NCBI GenBank assembly: GCA_002299245.1
Contig: DBOI01000049.1
Location: 1-5,644, forward strand
Length of the DNA stretch: 5,644 bases
Source of the DNA: Hydrogenovibrio sp. UBA650
GTDB lineage: Bacteria; Pseudomonadota; Gammaproteobacteria; Thiomicrospirales; Thiomicrospiraceae
Direction of reading: 5' to 3'
The position numbers were made by a program, and so were the translations under genes. Positions 1 to 5,644 of the stretch are shown piece after piece (position 1 is the first letter of the stretch; every line of letters begins with the position of its first letter). The notes under the pieces were generated by a model, which did no database searches, was not told the DNA's origin, and worked only from the letters and a program-made list of their open reading frames with translations.

Positions 1-518
1 CTGCGATGGAAGAGATTTCGACTGCCAGTTCAGAAATAGCCGATATTACCAACACCATTGACAGCATTGCCTTCCAAACCAACCTGTTGGCTTTAAACGC
101 CGCCGTAGAATCAGCACGTGCAGGAGAAGCAGGACGCGGTTTTGCCGTTGTTGCCGGAGAAGTACGCGCCTTGGCAAGCCGATCATCTGAGGCGGCAAAA
201 CAGATTCGTGAAGTCTCAGAAAACAGCCTATCCAAGGTACAGACAGGGATGCAGTTAACTCAGCAAACCACACAAACGTTTGCACACAATGAACAGGCGG
301 TAAAAGAAGTTTCTAAAAAAGTATCAGAAGTGTTTCGCAACTTAAAGCAACAGGTTCAAGGTATTCAGGAGATCAACCGCACCTTTAATGAGATCGACAG
401 CACCACCCAGCAAAATGCGACTCTGGTTGAGCAGGTTGCCTCAACATCAGTCAACATTACCAATAATATGCAAGAGCTTGAGAAGTCGGTTAAAACGTTT
501 CAACTACTGCCAAAGTAA
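1..518 (+). CDS. Methyl-accepting chemotaxis protein, C-terminal signalling domain (5' end outside the window)
   Basis: This is the cytoplasmic signalling part of a chemoreceptor, which controls the CheA kinase through CheW. The reading frame is open from base 3 and stops with TAA at 516-518, so the sensor, membrane and HAMP regions lie off the left edge; the ATG at base 6 is an internal Met, not a start. The highly conserved hairpin tip is directly visible at about codons 20-60: IAFQTNLLALNAAVESARAG followed by EAGRGFAVVAGEVRALA. The rest is a heptad-like, Gln/Glu/Ser/Thr-rich helix (for example SSEAAKQI) typical of the descending adaptation-region helix of the coiled coil. It ends in KTFQLLPK, without an NWETF-type CheR/CheB tethering pentapeptide. 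The ligand cannot be inferred because the sensor domain is missing. It converges with tesA across a 17-base gap. The family assignment is very secure. Confidence 0.96.
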   Translation, partial: AMEEISTASSEIADITNTIDSIAFQTNLLALNAAVESARAGEAGRGFAVVAGEVRALASRSSEAAKQIREVSENSLSKVQTGMQLTQQTTQTFAHNEQAVKEVSKKVSEVFRNLKQQVQGIQEINRTFNEIDSTTQQNATLVEQVASTSVNITNNMQELEKSVKTFQLLPK

Positions 519-535
519 GCAAGACGAACCGAAAA

Positions 536-1216
536 TTAAAATTGCCCTATTGCCTCTTTAAACAGAGGCAAAACTTGCTGCATAATCAAAGGCTGTGCTT
601 TCGCATTTGGGTGCAGGCCATCCATTTGCATAAGATCGGGGTCCAAAGCAACTGAGGCAATAAAAAATGGGTCAAACAACAAACCATTTTTTTGCGCTAA
701 GTTTTTGTATACGCTTTTTAACAAAGCATCGTATGCAGGCCCATAATTAGTCGGCAGTTGAATACCCAGTAGAATCACTTTACAGAGTTGATTCTGTTGT
801 TGGCATTCAGAAATCATCGCTTGTAAGTTCTGCTTGGTCACATTGAGATTTTGCCCTCTCAAAGCATCATTAGCACCGAGTTCTAATACCAATATCTGTG
901 GTCGATGCTGCTCAATTAAAGCCGATAATCTCTGTTTACCGCCAGATGTGGTTTCACCACTGATACTGGCGTTAAAAACCTTCAATTGAGGAAGCGCTTC
1001 AGATAATAAATTGACCCAACCCTGCTCAGAAGCAATACCATAAGCCGCACTTAAACTATCACCCAAAACTAACACATCAAGTTTCTTCAACGTCTCATCA
1101 TGGGTTTGCTTTGTCATGTTTTGTTCATAGTGATTCGCTTGCGACACCGCAGCACTTAGACTAGGATTAGACAAAATCAAACAAGCGAAAATAAATATCG
1201 AAAAGCGCTTTGCCAT
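536..1216 (-). CDS. tesA: TesA-type SGNH esterase / lysophospholipase L1 / acyl-CoA thioesterase I, periplasmic
   Basis: A predicted 226-residue multifunctional GDSL (SGNH) hydrolase that cleaves ester and thioester bonds of lipids and acyl compounds. Block I is GDSLS at residues 52-56 (nucleophile Ser54). Block II is the oxyanion Gly87 in ISGETTSGG. Block III is GANDALRG with Asn116. Block V is DGLHPN with Asp199 and His202, completing the Ser-Asp-His triad. I chose the ATG at 1214-1216 because it begins a normal signal peptide: MAKR, a hydrophobic core at about 5-15, and a likely cleavage after SLSA near residue 22. The frame stays open up to base 1285, but that would bury the signal peptide behind 23 residues and extend into ybbA. 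No good Shine-Dalgarno is seen before the chosen ATG. About 24 polar residues lie between the predicted cleavage and the core, making it somewhat longer than the 208-residue E. coli precursor. It is divergent from ybbA, the arrangement found in E. coli. Confidence 0.94.
   Translation of the reverse strand: MAKRFSIFIFACLILSNPSLSAAVSQANHYEQNMTKQTHDETLKKLDVLVLGDSLSAAYGIASEQGWVNLLSEALPQLKVFNASISGETTSGGKQRLSALIEQHRPQILVLELGANDALRGQNLNVTKQNLQAMISECQQQNQLCKVILLGIQLPTNYGPAYDALLKSVYKNLAQKNGLLFDPFFIASVALDPDLMQMDGLHPNAKAQPLIMQQVLPLFKEAIGQF
550..571. other. 8-bp perfect hairpin at the 3' end of tesA, possible transcript-end structure
   Basis: TTGCCTCT at 550-557 and AGAGGCAA at 564-571 pair perfectly around a six-base loop. 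The hairpin lies inside the last dozen codons of tesA and just beyond the end of the convergent chemotaxis gene. No clear terminator separates the two stop codons. On neither strand is the stem followed at once by a T tract: on the minus strand T-rich DNA appears only about ten bases later, and on the plus strand the stem is followed by A residues. It may therefore protect or terminate transcripts, or be a chance structure within coding DNA. Confidence 0.3.
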
Positions 1217-1233
1217 AAAACTGAAAAGAGTTT

Positions 1234-1237
1234 GGAG
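1234..1237 (+). promoter_or_regulatory. Ribosome binding site of ybbA that decides its GTG start
   Basis: A GGAG motif stands nine bases before the GTG at 1247. It supports this GTG rather than a later ATG as the start, since the resulting protein begins with the strand and aromatic residue normal for this ATPase family (MKSIIKLQDIHY). The site falls in the 30-base gap between the divergent tesA and ybbA start codons. Confidence 0.7.
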
Positions 1238-1246
1238 CCTTAAACC

Positions 1247-1921
1247 GTGAAATCCATTATTAAATTGCAGGATATACATTATCAATTACCTTCTGAAGAG
1301 GGGGTTATTGATATATTAAAAGGCTGTAATCTAACTGTCCAGCCACAACAGACAATTGCGATTACAGGCAGATCAGGCTCTGGTAAATCAACACTTTTAT
1401 CTCTAATGGCAGGTTTGGAGAAACCAACCAACGGCACAATTCAGCTATTTGATAAAAATATTGAGCAACTCAATGAAGATCAGAGAGCAAATATCAGAGC
1501 TCAGCAAGTTGGCTTTATTTTTCAAAACTTTCAACTTATGCCCTCCATGACCGCACTGGAAAATGTGCTAATGCCGATGGAACTGTTCCAAATGGAGAAC
1601 GCCAAAGAAAAAGCTTTGGAGGCTCTTGAAAAAGTTGGTTTAAGCCACCGTTCAACTCATCGACCTTCAGAACTATCAGGCGGAGAACAACAACGAGTTG
1701 CGATTGCCCGAGCATTCGTCAGTAAACCCAAAGTGCTGTTTGCAGATGAGCCTACAGGAAACCTTGATGAAAACACCGCCAAACAGATTCAAGACCTGCT
1801 TTTTGAACTAAACCAGACTCTGCACACCACGCTTATACTCGTTACACACGATAACAAGTTCGCCTCACTGTGTGAGAAAACCTATGAACTCAAGCACGGC
1901 GCACTACTGGAAAAAAACTAA
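1247..1921 (+). CDS. ybbA: YbbA, ATP-binding subunit of the YbbAP ABC transporter (MacB/LolD-like)
   Basis: A 224-residue cytoplasmic ATPase that should power the YbbP permease. All nucleotide-binding motifs are intact: Walker A GRSGSGKST at residues 41-49, Q-loop Gln93 in FIFQNFQLM, signature LSGGEQQ at 143-149, Walker B ending in the catalytic Glu168 (VLFADEP), D-loop NLD at 172-174, and switch His201 (LVTHD). The length, the FQNFQLMP segment and the ADEPTGNLD Walker B/D-loop place it in the LolD/MacB/FtsE-like group that works with FtsX-fold permeases rather than with importers. It starts with GTG, preceded by GGAG. It ends one base before the ybbP ATG, so the two are surely co-transcribed. 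With tesA divergent, the locus matches the E. coli tesA/ybbA-ybbP arrangement. The transported substrate is not evident from sequence. LolD itself is an alternative name, but the tesA neighbour and the large ten-helix partner favour YbbA. Confidence 0.94.
   Translation: MKSIIKLQDIHYQLPSEEGVIDILKGCNLTVQPQQTIAITGRSGSGKSTLLSLMAGLEKPTNGTIQLFDKNIEQLNEDQRANIRAQQVGFIFQNFQLMPSMTALENVLMPMELFQMENAKEKALEALEKVGLSHRSTHRPSELSGGEQQRVAIARAFVSKPKVLFADEPTGNLDENTAKQIQDLLFELNQTLHTTLILVTHDNKFASLCEKTYELKHGALLEKN
1256..1285 (-). promoter_or_regulatory. Candidate sigma-70 promoter for tesA, inside the ybbA coding region
   Basis: Read on the minus strand there is TTGATA (complement of 1280-1285, five of six matches to TTGACA), an 18-base spacer, and AATAAT (complement of 1256-1261, five of six matches to TATAAT). 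Transcription would begin near 1249, giving a leader of roughly 30 bases before the tesA ATG at 1216. The position fits the chosen tesA start and argues against the longer open frame. It was found by eye in AT-rich DNA, so chance similarity is possible. Confidence 0.42.
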
Positions 1922-1922
1922 A

Positions 1923-4439
1923 ATGACACGCACCCTTTTTAACGAGATTTTTGTTGCCTCACTCTGGTTTCTTCGCAGTTTAAAAAAAGGCGACTGGGTT
2001 TGGTTGATGTTAGCCGTTATTATCGCCAGCAGTACAGTAACCGTTGTAAAACAACTCGGTGAAAGCGTGCAACAAAGTATGTTGCGCAAAGCTTCCGAAT
2101 CACTCGGAGCTGACTTGGTCATTCAAAGTACTCGCCCGATTGACTATCAATGGTCTGAACTCGCGGAAGACCTAGGATTACAGCAAAATAGAACCACATC
2201 TTTGGTAACCATGGCTCTTACCAAGGATCAGGCTGGCGAATCATTTTTTCAATTAGTCAACTTGAACGGGGTAACCGATCAAAAGCCACTTCGCGGAGAG
2301 TGGACAACATCCAACCTACTCGACTACAAACCACTAGATTCAAATTCTGCTTGGATAGACCCGGGACTACTCTCGCTTTTACCGCTCGAGAAAAACAGTG
2401 TCATCACCCTAGGCAATAAGGAGTTTAAACTCGCCGGTTCCATAGAAACCTCTAGTTTAATCAACCCCATGACAAACATTGCCCCAAAGATGTGGATTCA
2501 ACTTGAACAACTTGAATCAATCGGTTTGATTGGCCCGGGGAGTCGAGTCAGCTACCGTTTAAGTGTTGCCGGAGAATCCGAGGCTTTAGATACTTTTGCC
2601 AAAAGAGTTCGCGAACATGACAATCCCGCATGGCAACTCACTTCTGCTCAAGCCCCATCTAGAGATCTCGGAAACTCGTTAGATACCGCTTGGCTGTTTT
2701 TAGATCTCTCAGCCCTCTCCGCTGTTCTGGTAGCCGGTATGTCGATTTTAATCGCCAGCCGTTTCTATTTGGCTAGGTGGAAACAGAGCATTGCCTTAAT
2801 GCGAGCTTTTGGTGCCAGCAATGCCAAAATGAATCGCTTGTTTGCCATGCAAATGACTTGGATAGCAGCGGTAAGTAGCTTGATCGGAATCGCGTTAGGT
2901 TACCTCTTAAGCCTAAGTCTAAGGCCTTTGCTAGCAGAGTACTTTCAACCTTTGATCTTTGCCGAACCCGGCCCTGCATTATTTACTGGTTTTTTTAGTG
3001 GCCTGTTAGTTTTGTGGACCTTTGCCTGGCAAGCTTTCCGAAGTGCAGTTAATACCTCGCCAATCCATGTTCTGAAAACTGTACCCGATCAAAAACAGAA
3101 CCTTAACTGGTTTATCAGTTTCCTACTCTTACTCGGCTTAATCAGTTTAATGCTTAACCTCAACAAACTGCACTGGATCATTGGCGGAGTTATTGTGGCG
3201 AGCCTGATTCTCTATATTGCCGCAGAACTACTATTGAAACTCTTGAATATGCTGCAAACCAATGCCAAAGGCTGGTTCAAAATAGCCCTCGCCAATATCA
3301 CCAAGGAGCCGAACCTTGCAAAAATCCAGCTGGTTTCAGTTGGAATGGTGCTGTTTGTTTTAATGCTGATGACTTTTGTCCGCCAGGACTTAATTACAAA
3401 TTGGCAGGCCTCTCTTCCAGATGACACTCCAAATGCTTTTGTAATGAACATTCAAACAGATCAAAAACAAACTGTTGATCAAATCCTAAACTCAGTAAAA
3501 CAAAAAACCGATGCTGCCATGGTTCGAGGTCGCCTGGTAAAAATAAATGATAAAGCCATTGTCAGCTCAGAGATGACAAATCCAAGAGCTGGTCGCATGC
3601 TTAGAAGAGAAGCCAACATTGCAGTGATGTCAGAAATACCAGAACACAATATTGTTACCCAAAAAATGGATAGCAAGCTGATTCAACATCCAGGAGTATC
3701 AGTAGAGCAAGAAATTGCAGAGCTGTTTGGACTTAAACTTGGAGATCTACTCGATTTCAGTATTTCTGGACAAGAGTACCGCTACCAACTTACTAGCTTG
3801 AGAGAAGTTCAATGGCAGAGCTTTCAACTCAATTTCTTCTTTATTATTGAGCCGCTGACCGATAGAAATTTACCCATATCCTATCTCTCTAACTTTGTGC
3901 TTCCTGAGTTGCCTGTCGGCACGGATCAAGGCAATAAAGACATTGCGCCTGAATACACCAAACAACTTGCAGAAGAAACACCCGGAGTACTGCTGTTTGA
4001 TGTGCGTAAAATCATGCTACAAATTCAAGAGATAATGGATCAGGCAAGTTGGGCGGTTTCCGGCCTTTATGGCTTTACCCTGCTTGCCAGTATTATTGTT
4101 CTGTTCACAGCCACCCTCGCCAGCCAACAAAGTAGAGTTCAGAGCTGGTTGTTGTTGAGAACCATAGGAGCGGAGAACAAAACTATTTTTAAAGTTGGTA
4201 TTACAGAGTTTCTATTCTTAGGTGGATTGGCAGGCCTATTCTCGGCAACACTCGCACAAATAAGTGGCCTGTTGATTAGCCAATTCATTCTTGATACACC
4301 ACCTGTTTTGAATATCAATTTATGGCTATTTAGCATTGTGATTGGTAGCGGAATCTTCCTGATTATAGGCCTAATCACCCAATGGTCATACCTGCAAAAA
4401 TCTGCTCAACAGCTCAAAAACTTTCTGGCTCAAAATTAG
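1923..4439 (+). CDS. ybbP: YbbP, FtsX/MacB-type ABC transporter permease with ten predicted membrane helices
   Basis: An inner-membrane subunit of 838 residues, close to the roughly 800 usual for YbbP. I start it at ATG 1923 (MTRTLFNEIF), one base after the ybbA stop; the frame is open 17 codons further up to 1872, but that would overlap ybbA. By eye there are ten hydrophobic helices, near residues 25-42, 258-281, 309-333, 352-372, 395-414, 418-441, 467-486, 710-733, 760-790 and 798-821. Helices 1-2 and 7-8 bracket large periplasmic domains of about 215 and 220 residues. This is a duplicated FtsX unit, with the cytoplasmic coupling motif appearing twice, as ALMRAFGAS at 291-299 and LLLRTIGAE at 743-751. 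Such type VII systems use ATP to drive periplasmic movements rather than classical transmembrane passage. With YbbA and periplasmic TesA it probably lifts hydrophobic molecules from the inner membrane; this role is inferred. The Shine-Dalgarno is weak (GGAAAA), so translational coupling to ybbA is likely. Confidence 0.93.
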   Translation: MTRTLFNEIFVASLWFLRSLKKGDWVWLMLAVIIASSTVTVVKQLGESVQQSMLRKASESLGADLVIQSTRPIDYQWSELAEDLGLQQNRTTSLVTMALTKDQAGESFFQLVNLNGVTDQKPLRGEWTTSNLLDYKPLDSNSAWIDPGLLSLLPLEKNSVITLGNKEFKLAGSIETSSLINPMTNIAPKMWIQLEQLESIGLIGPGSRVSYRLSVAGESEALDTFAKRVREHDNPAWQLTSAQAPSRDLGNSLDTAWLFLDLSALSAVLVAGMSILIASRFYLARWKQSIALMRAFGASNAKMNRLFAMQMTWIAAVSSLIGIALGYLLSLSLRPLLAEYFQPLIFAEPGPALFTGFFSGLLVLWTFAWQAFRSAVNTSPIHVLKTVPDQKQNLNWFISFLLLLGLISLMLNLNKLHWIIGGVIVASLILYIAAELLLKLLNMLQTNAKGWFKIALANITKEPNLAKIQLVSVGMVLFVLMLMTFVRQDLITNWQASLPDDTPNAFVMNIQTDQKQTVDQILNSVKQKTDAAMVRGRLVKINDKAIVSSEMTNPRAGRMLRREANIAVMSEIPEHNIVTQKMDSKLIQHPGVSVEQEIAELFGLKLGDLLDFSISGQEYRYQLTSLREVQWQSFQLNFFFIIEPLTDRNLPISYLSNFVLPELPVGTDQGNKDIAPEYTKQLAEETPGVLLFDVRKIMLQIQEIMDQASWAVSGLYGFTLLASIIVLFTATLASQQSRVQSWLLLRTIGAENKTIFKVGITEFLFLGGLAGLFSATLAQISGLLISQFILDTPPVLNINLWLFSIVIGSGIFLIIGLITQWSYLQKSAQQLKNFLAQN

Positions 4440-4457
4440 CGGTTTTATCTAAAGGCC

Positions 4458-4491
4458 GGTTGTTTTATAGAAAATAAAACAACCTTGTTTT
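4458..4491 (+). terminator. Intrinsic terminator of the ybbA-ybbP operon
   Basis: An 11-bp perfect inverted repeat, GGTTGTTTTAT at 4458-4468 and ATAAAACAACC at 4474-4484, encloses a five-base loop (AGAAA) and is followed by TTGTTTT. It begins 19 bases after the ybbP stop codon. The stem is AT-rich apart from its base, and the T tract is broken by one G, so it may be only moderately efficient. On the minus strand no T tract follows, so it is not a terminator for the TolC-like gene. The remaining DNA to 4669 shows no gene, only weak small hairpins. Confidence 0.75.
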
Positions 4492-4669
4492 GGGGTGCAT
4501 CGAAATTTAATAATTTACTGCCAAACCATTCTAGTTTCTTAAAACTATGAGCAAGTTGAGCATATGAAGTAGTTGCTTTCCCTAACTACGGTGCAGACAG
4601 CGATGGCTAACAAACTTATACATATAAACCATACCTAAACCCAGAGTTAAAATTTGGAAACTGACTTGG

Positions 4670-5500
4670 CTATATTTCAATATCTGCTGGATGAGTACTA
4701 ACCTTATCTAGATCTTCGGGTTTTAATACTCCAGCCAATTTTTTTAACTCAAAGAACTTCAGCCAGGTATTGTAATTCAGCTCAATCGACTGTTTTCTCT
4801 GTTCAGATAATGACGTTTTCTCTTTCTGTACGTCTAAAAACGAAGCCATGCCCAGCTGCCATCTTTTCTTTGTCTCTTCATAACCCAGGATTTTAAATGC
4901 AATCGCTTGTTCAAGAGCATAAAACTGTTGCTGATTATTATAAATTTGGTTTAGAAGGATTTGGATATTCTCTTGAAGGTCGTTTTGAATTTCCGCCTGT
5001 TTATAACGAGCTTGGCGGATAAGGGCCGCCTGTTCTTTGGTCTGAGCGGAAGTGCCTAACCCTGAAAACAGATTCCAGGATAACTCTAAACTCAACAGCC
5101 AATCTTCCGGGTTTTCTATATTCACATTATTCAAATCTTGATTCTTCTGGTGACTTAATTGACCAATTACTTCTATTTTTGGCCAATATAGAGCTTTGCG
5201 AGCACTTGATTCTTCAGTGGTGCTTTTGAGGTTATACTCCTCAATCTGTAAATCCAAACTACTATTTTTTGCCTCAACAAAATAGCGTTGCTGCTTTTCA
5301 TCTAAGACCCAATCAACAGATTTTTTTGGCACTTGAACTTCTCGAACATTTAACTCATCAATCTTTTGCCCACTCAGCAAACTCAAGGTAGCCATACTCG
5401 CTCGATAAGCATTTTGCGCTTCTATTAACTCAGATTTATTCTGATACCATTCAGACTTTGCTCTTTGCATATCCAATCTAGATCCCAAGCCAAGCTCTAG
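4670..5500 (-). pseudogene. TolC-family outer-membrane efflux protein, 5' part cut off by an insertion sequence
   Basis: The C-terminal portion, about 276 residues, of an outer-membrane channel protein of the kind that completes type I secretion or multidrug efflux pumps. The fragment enters at LELGLGSRLDMQRAKSEW, the end of the first OEP repeat. It then shows a strand typical of the family (YWPKIEVIGQLSHQ), a second strand and turn (WLLSLELSWNLFSGLG), long Gln-rich helices, and the matching second-repeat motif QLGMASFLDVQKEK. It stops with TAG at 4670-4672. Homology ends at about 5498-5500, where insertion-sequence DNA begins, and the frame meets TAA at 5531-5533. Signal peptide and first repeat, roughly 150-200 residues judged from the usual family length, are therefore missing here. 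A TTG at 5486-5488 or an ATG at 5468-5470 could start translation, but the product could not be exported or form a channel. The lost half may lie beyond the element, outside the window. Which pump it served is unknown. Confidence 0.82.
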
Positions 5501-5644
5501 GAGCCTGTCGGACTTACCACGTGTAATAGGTTAAAATAAGCGTACAACGAAAAACCAGCCGAATGGAAGCAAAATGGCCATTCAATTTATCCCGATAGAT
5601 CGAGATACCCCCTATATTTTCCCGCCCTGCGTGCAGGATTACCT
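5501..5644 (+). mobile_element. Left end of an insertion sequence, probably IS1182-like, inserted in the TolC-family gene
   Basis: TolC homology stops at a CTAG (5497-5500), and unrelated DNA starting GAGCCTGTCGGACTTACC follows. About 73 bases later a transposase frame opens and runs off the window. The layout (short terminal non-coding segment, then transposase reading inward) is that of an IS end. The exact first base is uncertain by a few bases because only one end is visible and GCTC-TAG-GAGC forms a small palindrome over the junction. CTAG could be a target duplication, which needs the other end to confirm. A TAAAAT at 5532-5537 might be a -10 element for the transposase, but I see no convincing -35. 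The IS1182 assignment rests on the transposase N terminus and remains tentative. Confidence 0.72.
5574..5644 (+). CDS. Transposase, N-terminal 23 codons (IS1182-like), cut by the window edge
   Basis: The ATG at 5574 is preceded by GGAAG (5565-5569) at short spacing and opens a frame that stays open to the right edge. The peptide reads MAIQFIPIDRDTPYIFPPCV, then QDY. The sequence pattern (small basic/aromatic start, DRDTPY, then hydrophobic-PP-x-V-Q-D) resembles the start of IS1182-type DDE transposases, in which a segment like LPPS-xQDWLPEDHL leads into the DUF772 N-terminal domain. None of the catalytic DDE residues lies in the window. If functional, the protein would bind the element's ends and catalyse its movement. 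The gene points away from the disrupted TolC fragment. Because only 23 residues are visible, the family is a recognition by pattern, not a proof, and intactness cannot be judged. Confidence 0.65.
   Translation, partial: MAIQFIPIDRDTPYIFPPCVQDY

Noticed and set aside
1139..1197. Candidate ybbA promoters: TTGCGA with TAGGAT at 17 bases, and TAGACA with TAAATA at 18 bases
   Set aside because: One matches four of six in each box; the other has five of six in the -35 but only three of six in the -10. Neither is strong enough to annotate in AT-rich coding DNA, though a ybbA promoter should exist in this region.
1217..1285. N-terminal extension of the tesA frame to 1285
   Set aside because: It would overlap ybbA and hide a normal signal peptide behind 23 residues; the best promoter for tesA lies inside this stretch.
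1872..1922. N-terminal extension of ybbP by 17 codons to 1872
   Set aside because: It overlaps the ybbA end in another frame, its residues do not resemble a YbbP N terminus, and ATG 1923 fits the tight operon spacing.
1904..4378. Minus-strand open frames of 65-79 codons within ybbP
   Set aside because: They lie wholly or almost wholly opposite a strongly supported gene, lack ribosome sites and recognisable domains, and are shadows of ybbP codon use.
4532..4589. Small hairpins in the ybbP/TolC gap (TAGTTT-CTTA-AAACTA at 4532-4547; GTAGTT with AACTAC at 4569-4589)
   Set aside because: Six-base stems without a T tract; too weak to call terminators of the minus-strand TolC fragment.
4605..4655. 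Possible integron attC-like site (GGCTAAC ... GTTAAAA)
   Set aside because: The core boxes do not match the RYYYAAC/GTTRRRY rule well, no paired inner arms are visible, and there is no cassette array or integrase.
5626..5637. Inverted repeat CCTGC-GT-GCAGG
   Set aside because: It lies inside the transposase reading frame with a two-base spacer; most likely chance from codon choice.
1..5644. A wholly new defence, secretion or metabolic system
   Set aside because: Every sizeable open frame belongs to a known family, and no repeats, CRISPR units or unexplained gene clusters are present.

Overview
The window looks like chromosomal DNA of a gammaproteobacterium with moderate G+C. The main evidence is the conserved arrangement of tesA divergent from the ABC-transporter pair ybbA-ybbP, as in Escherichia coli and many relatives. 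A motile, free-living, marine or sulfur-oxidiser type (Thiotrichales-like) would fit, but the genus cannot be fixed from this sequence alone.

Layout from left to right. (1) 1-518, + strand: the C-terminal signalling domain of a methyl-accepting chemotaxis protein, cut by the window edge. (2) 536-1216, - strand: a tesA-type SGNH esterase/lysophospholipase with a signal peptide, ending tail-to-tail 17 bases from the chemotaxis gene. (3) 1247-1921 and 1923-4439, + strand: ybbA (ATPase) and ybbP (FtsX/MacB-type permease), one base apart, followed by an intrinsic terminator at about 4458-4491. (4) 4492-4669: a gap of about 180 bases with only weak small hairpins and no recognisable gene. (5) 4670 to about 5500, - strand: the C-terminal part of a TolC-family outer-membrane efflux protein with its 5' part missing. 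(6) From about 5501 to the right edge, + strand: the left end of an insertion sequence carrying the first 23 codons of a transposase, probably IS1182-like. It sits where the TolC homology stops.

The core of the window is one functional module. YbbA and YbbP should form a type VII (mechanotransmission, MacB/LolCDE-like) ABC complex in the inner membrane. TesA is a periplasmic esterase whose gene is divergently paired with them. The start codons of tesA and ybbA are separated by only 30 bases, so their promoters must reach into each other's coding sequence. The most plausible joint role is extraction of hydrophobic molecules from the inner membrane with ester hydrolysis by TesA; the substrate is not visible from sequence.

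The right side records a recent-looking mobile-element insertion that broke, or at least separated the halves of, a TolC-family gene. I found no clear sign of a wholly undescribed system. The points most worth a second look are the compact divergent promoter region, the long linker in TesA, and the IS/TolC junction at a CTAG site.
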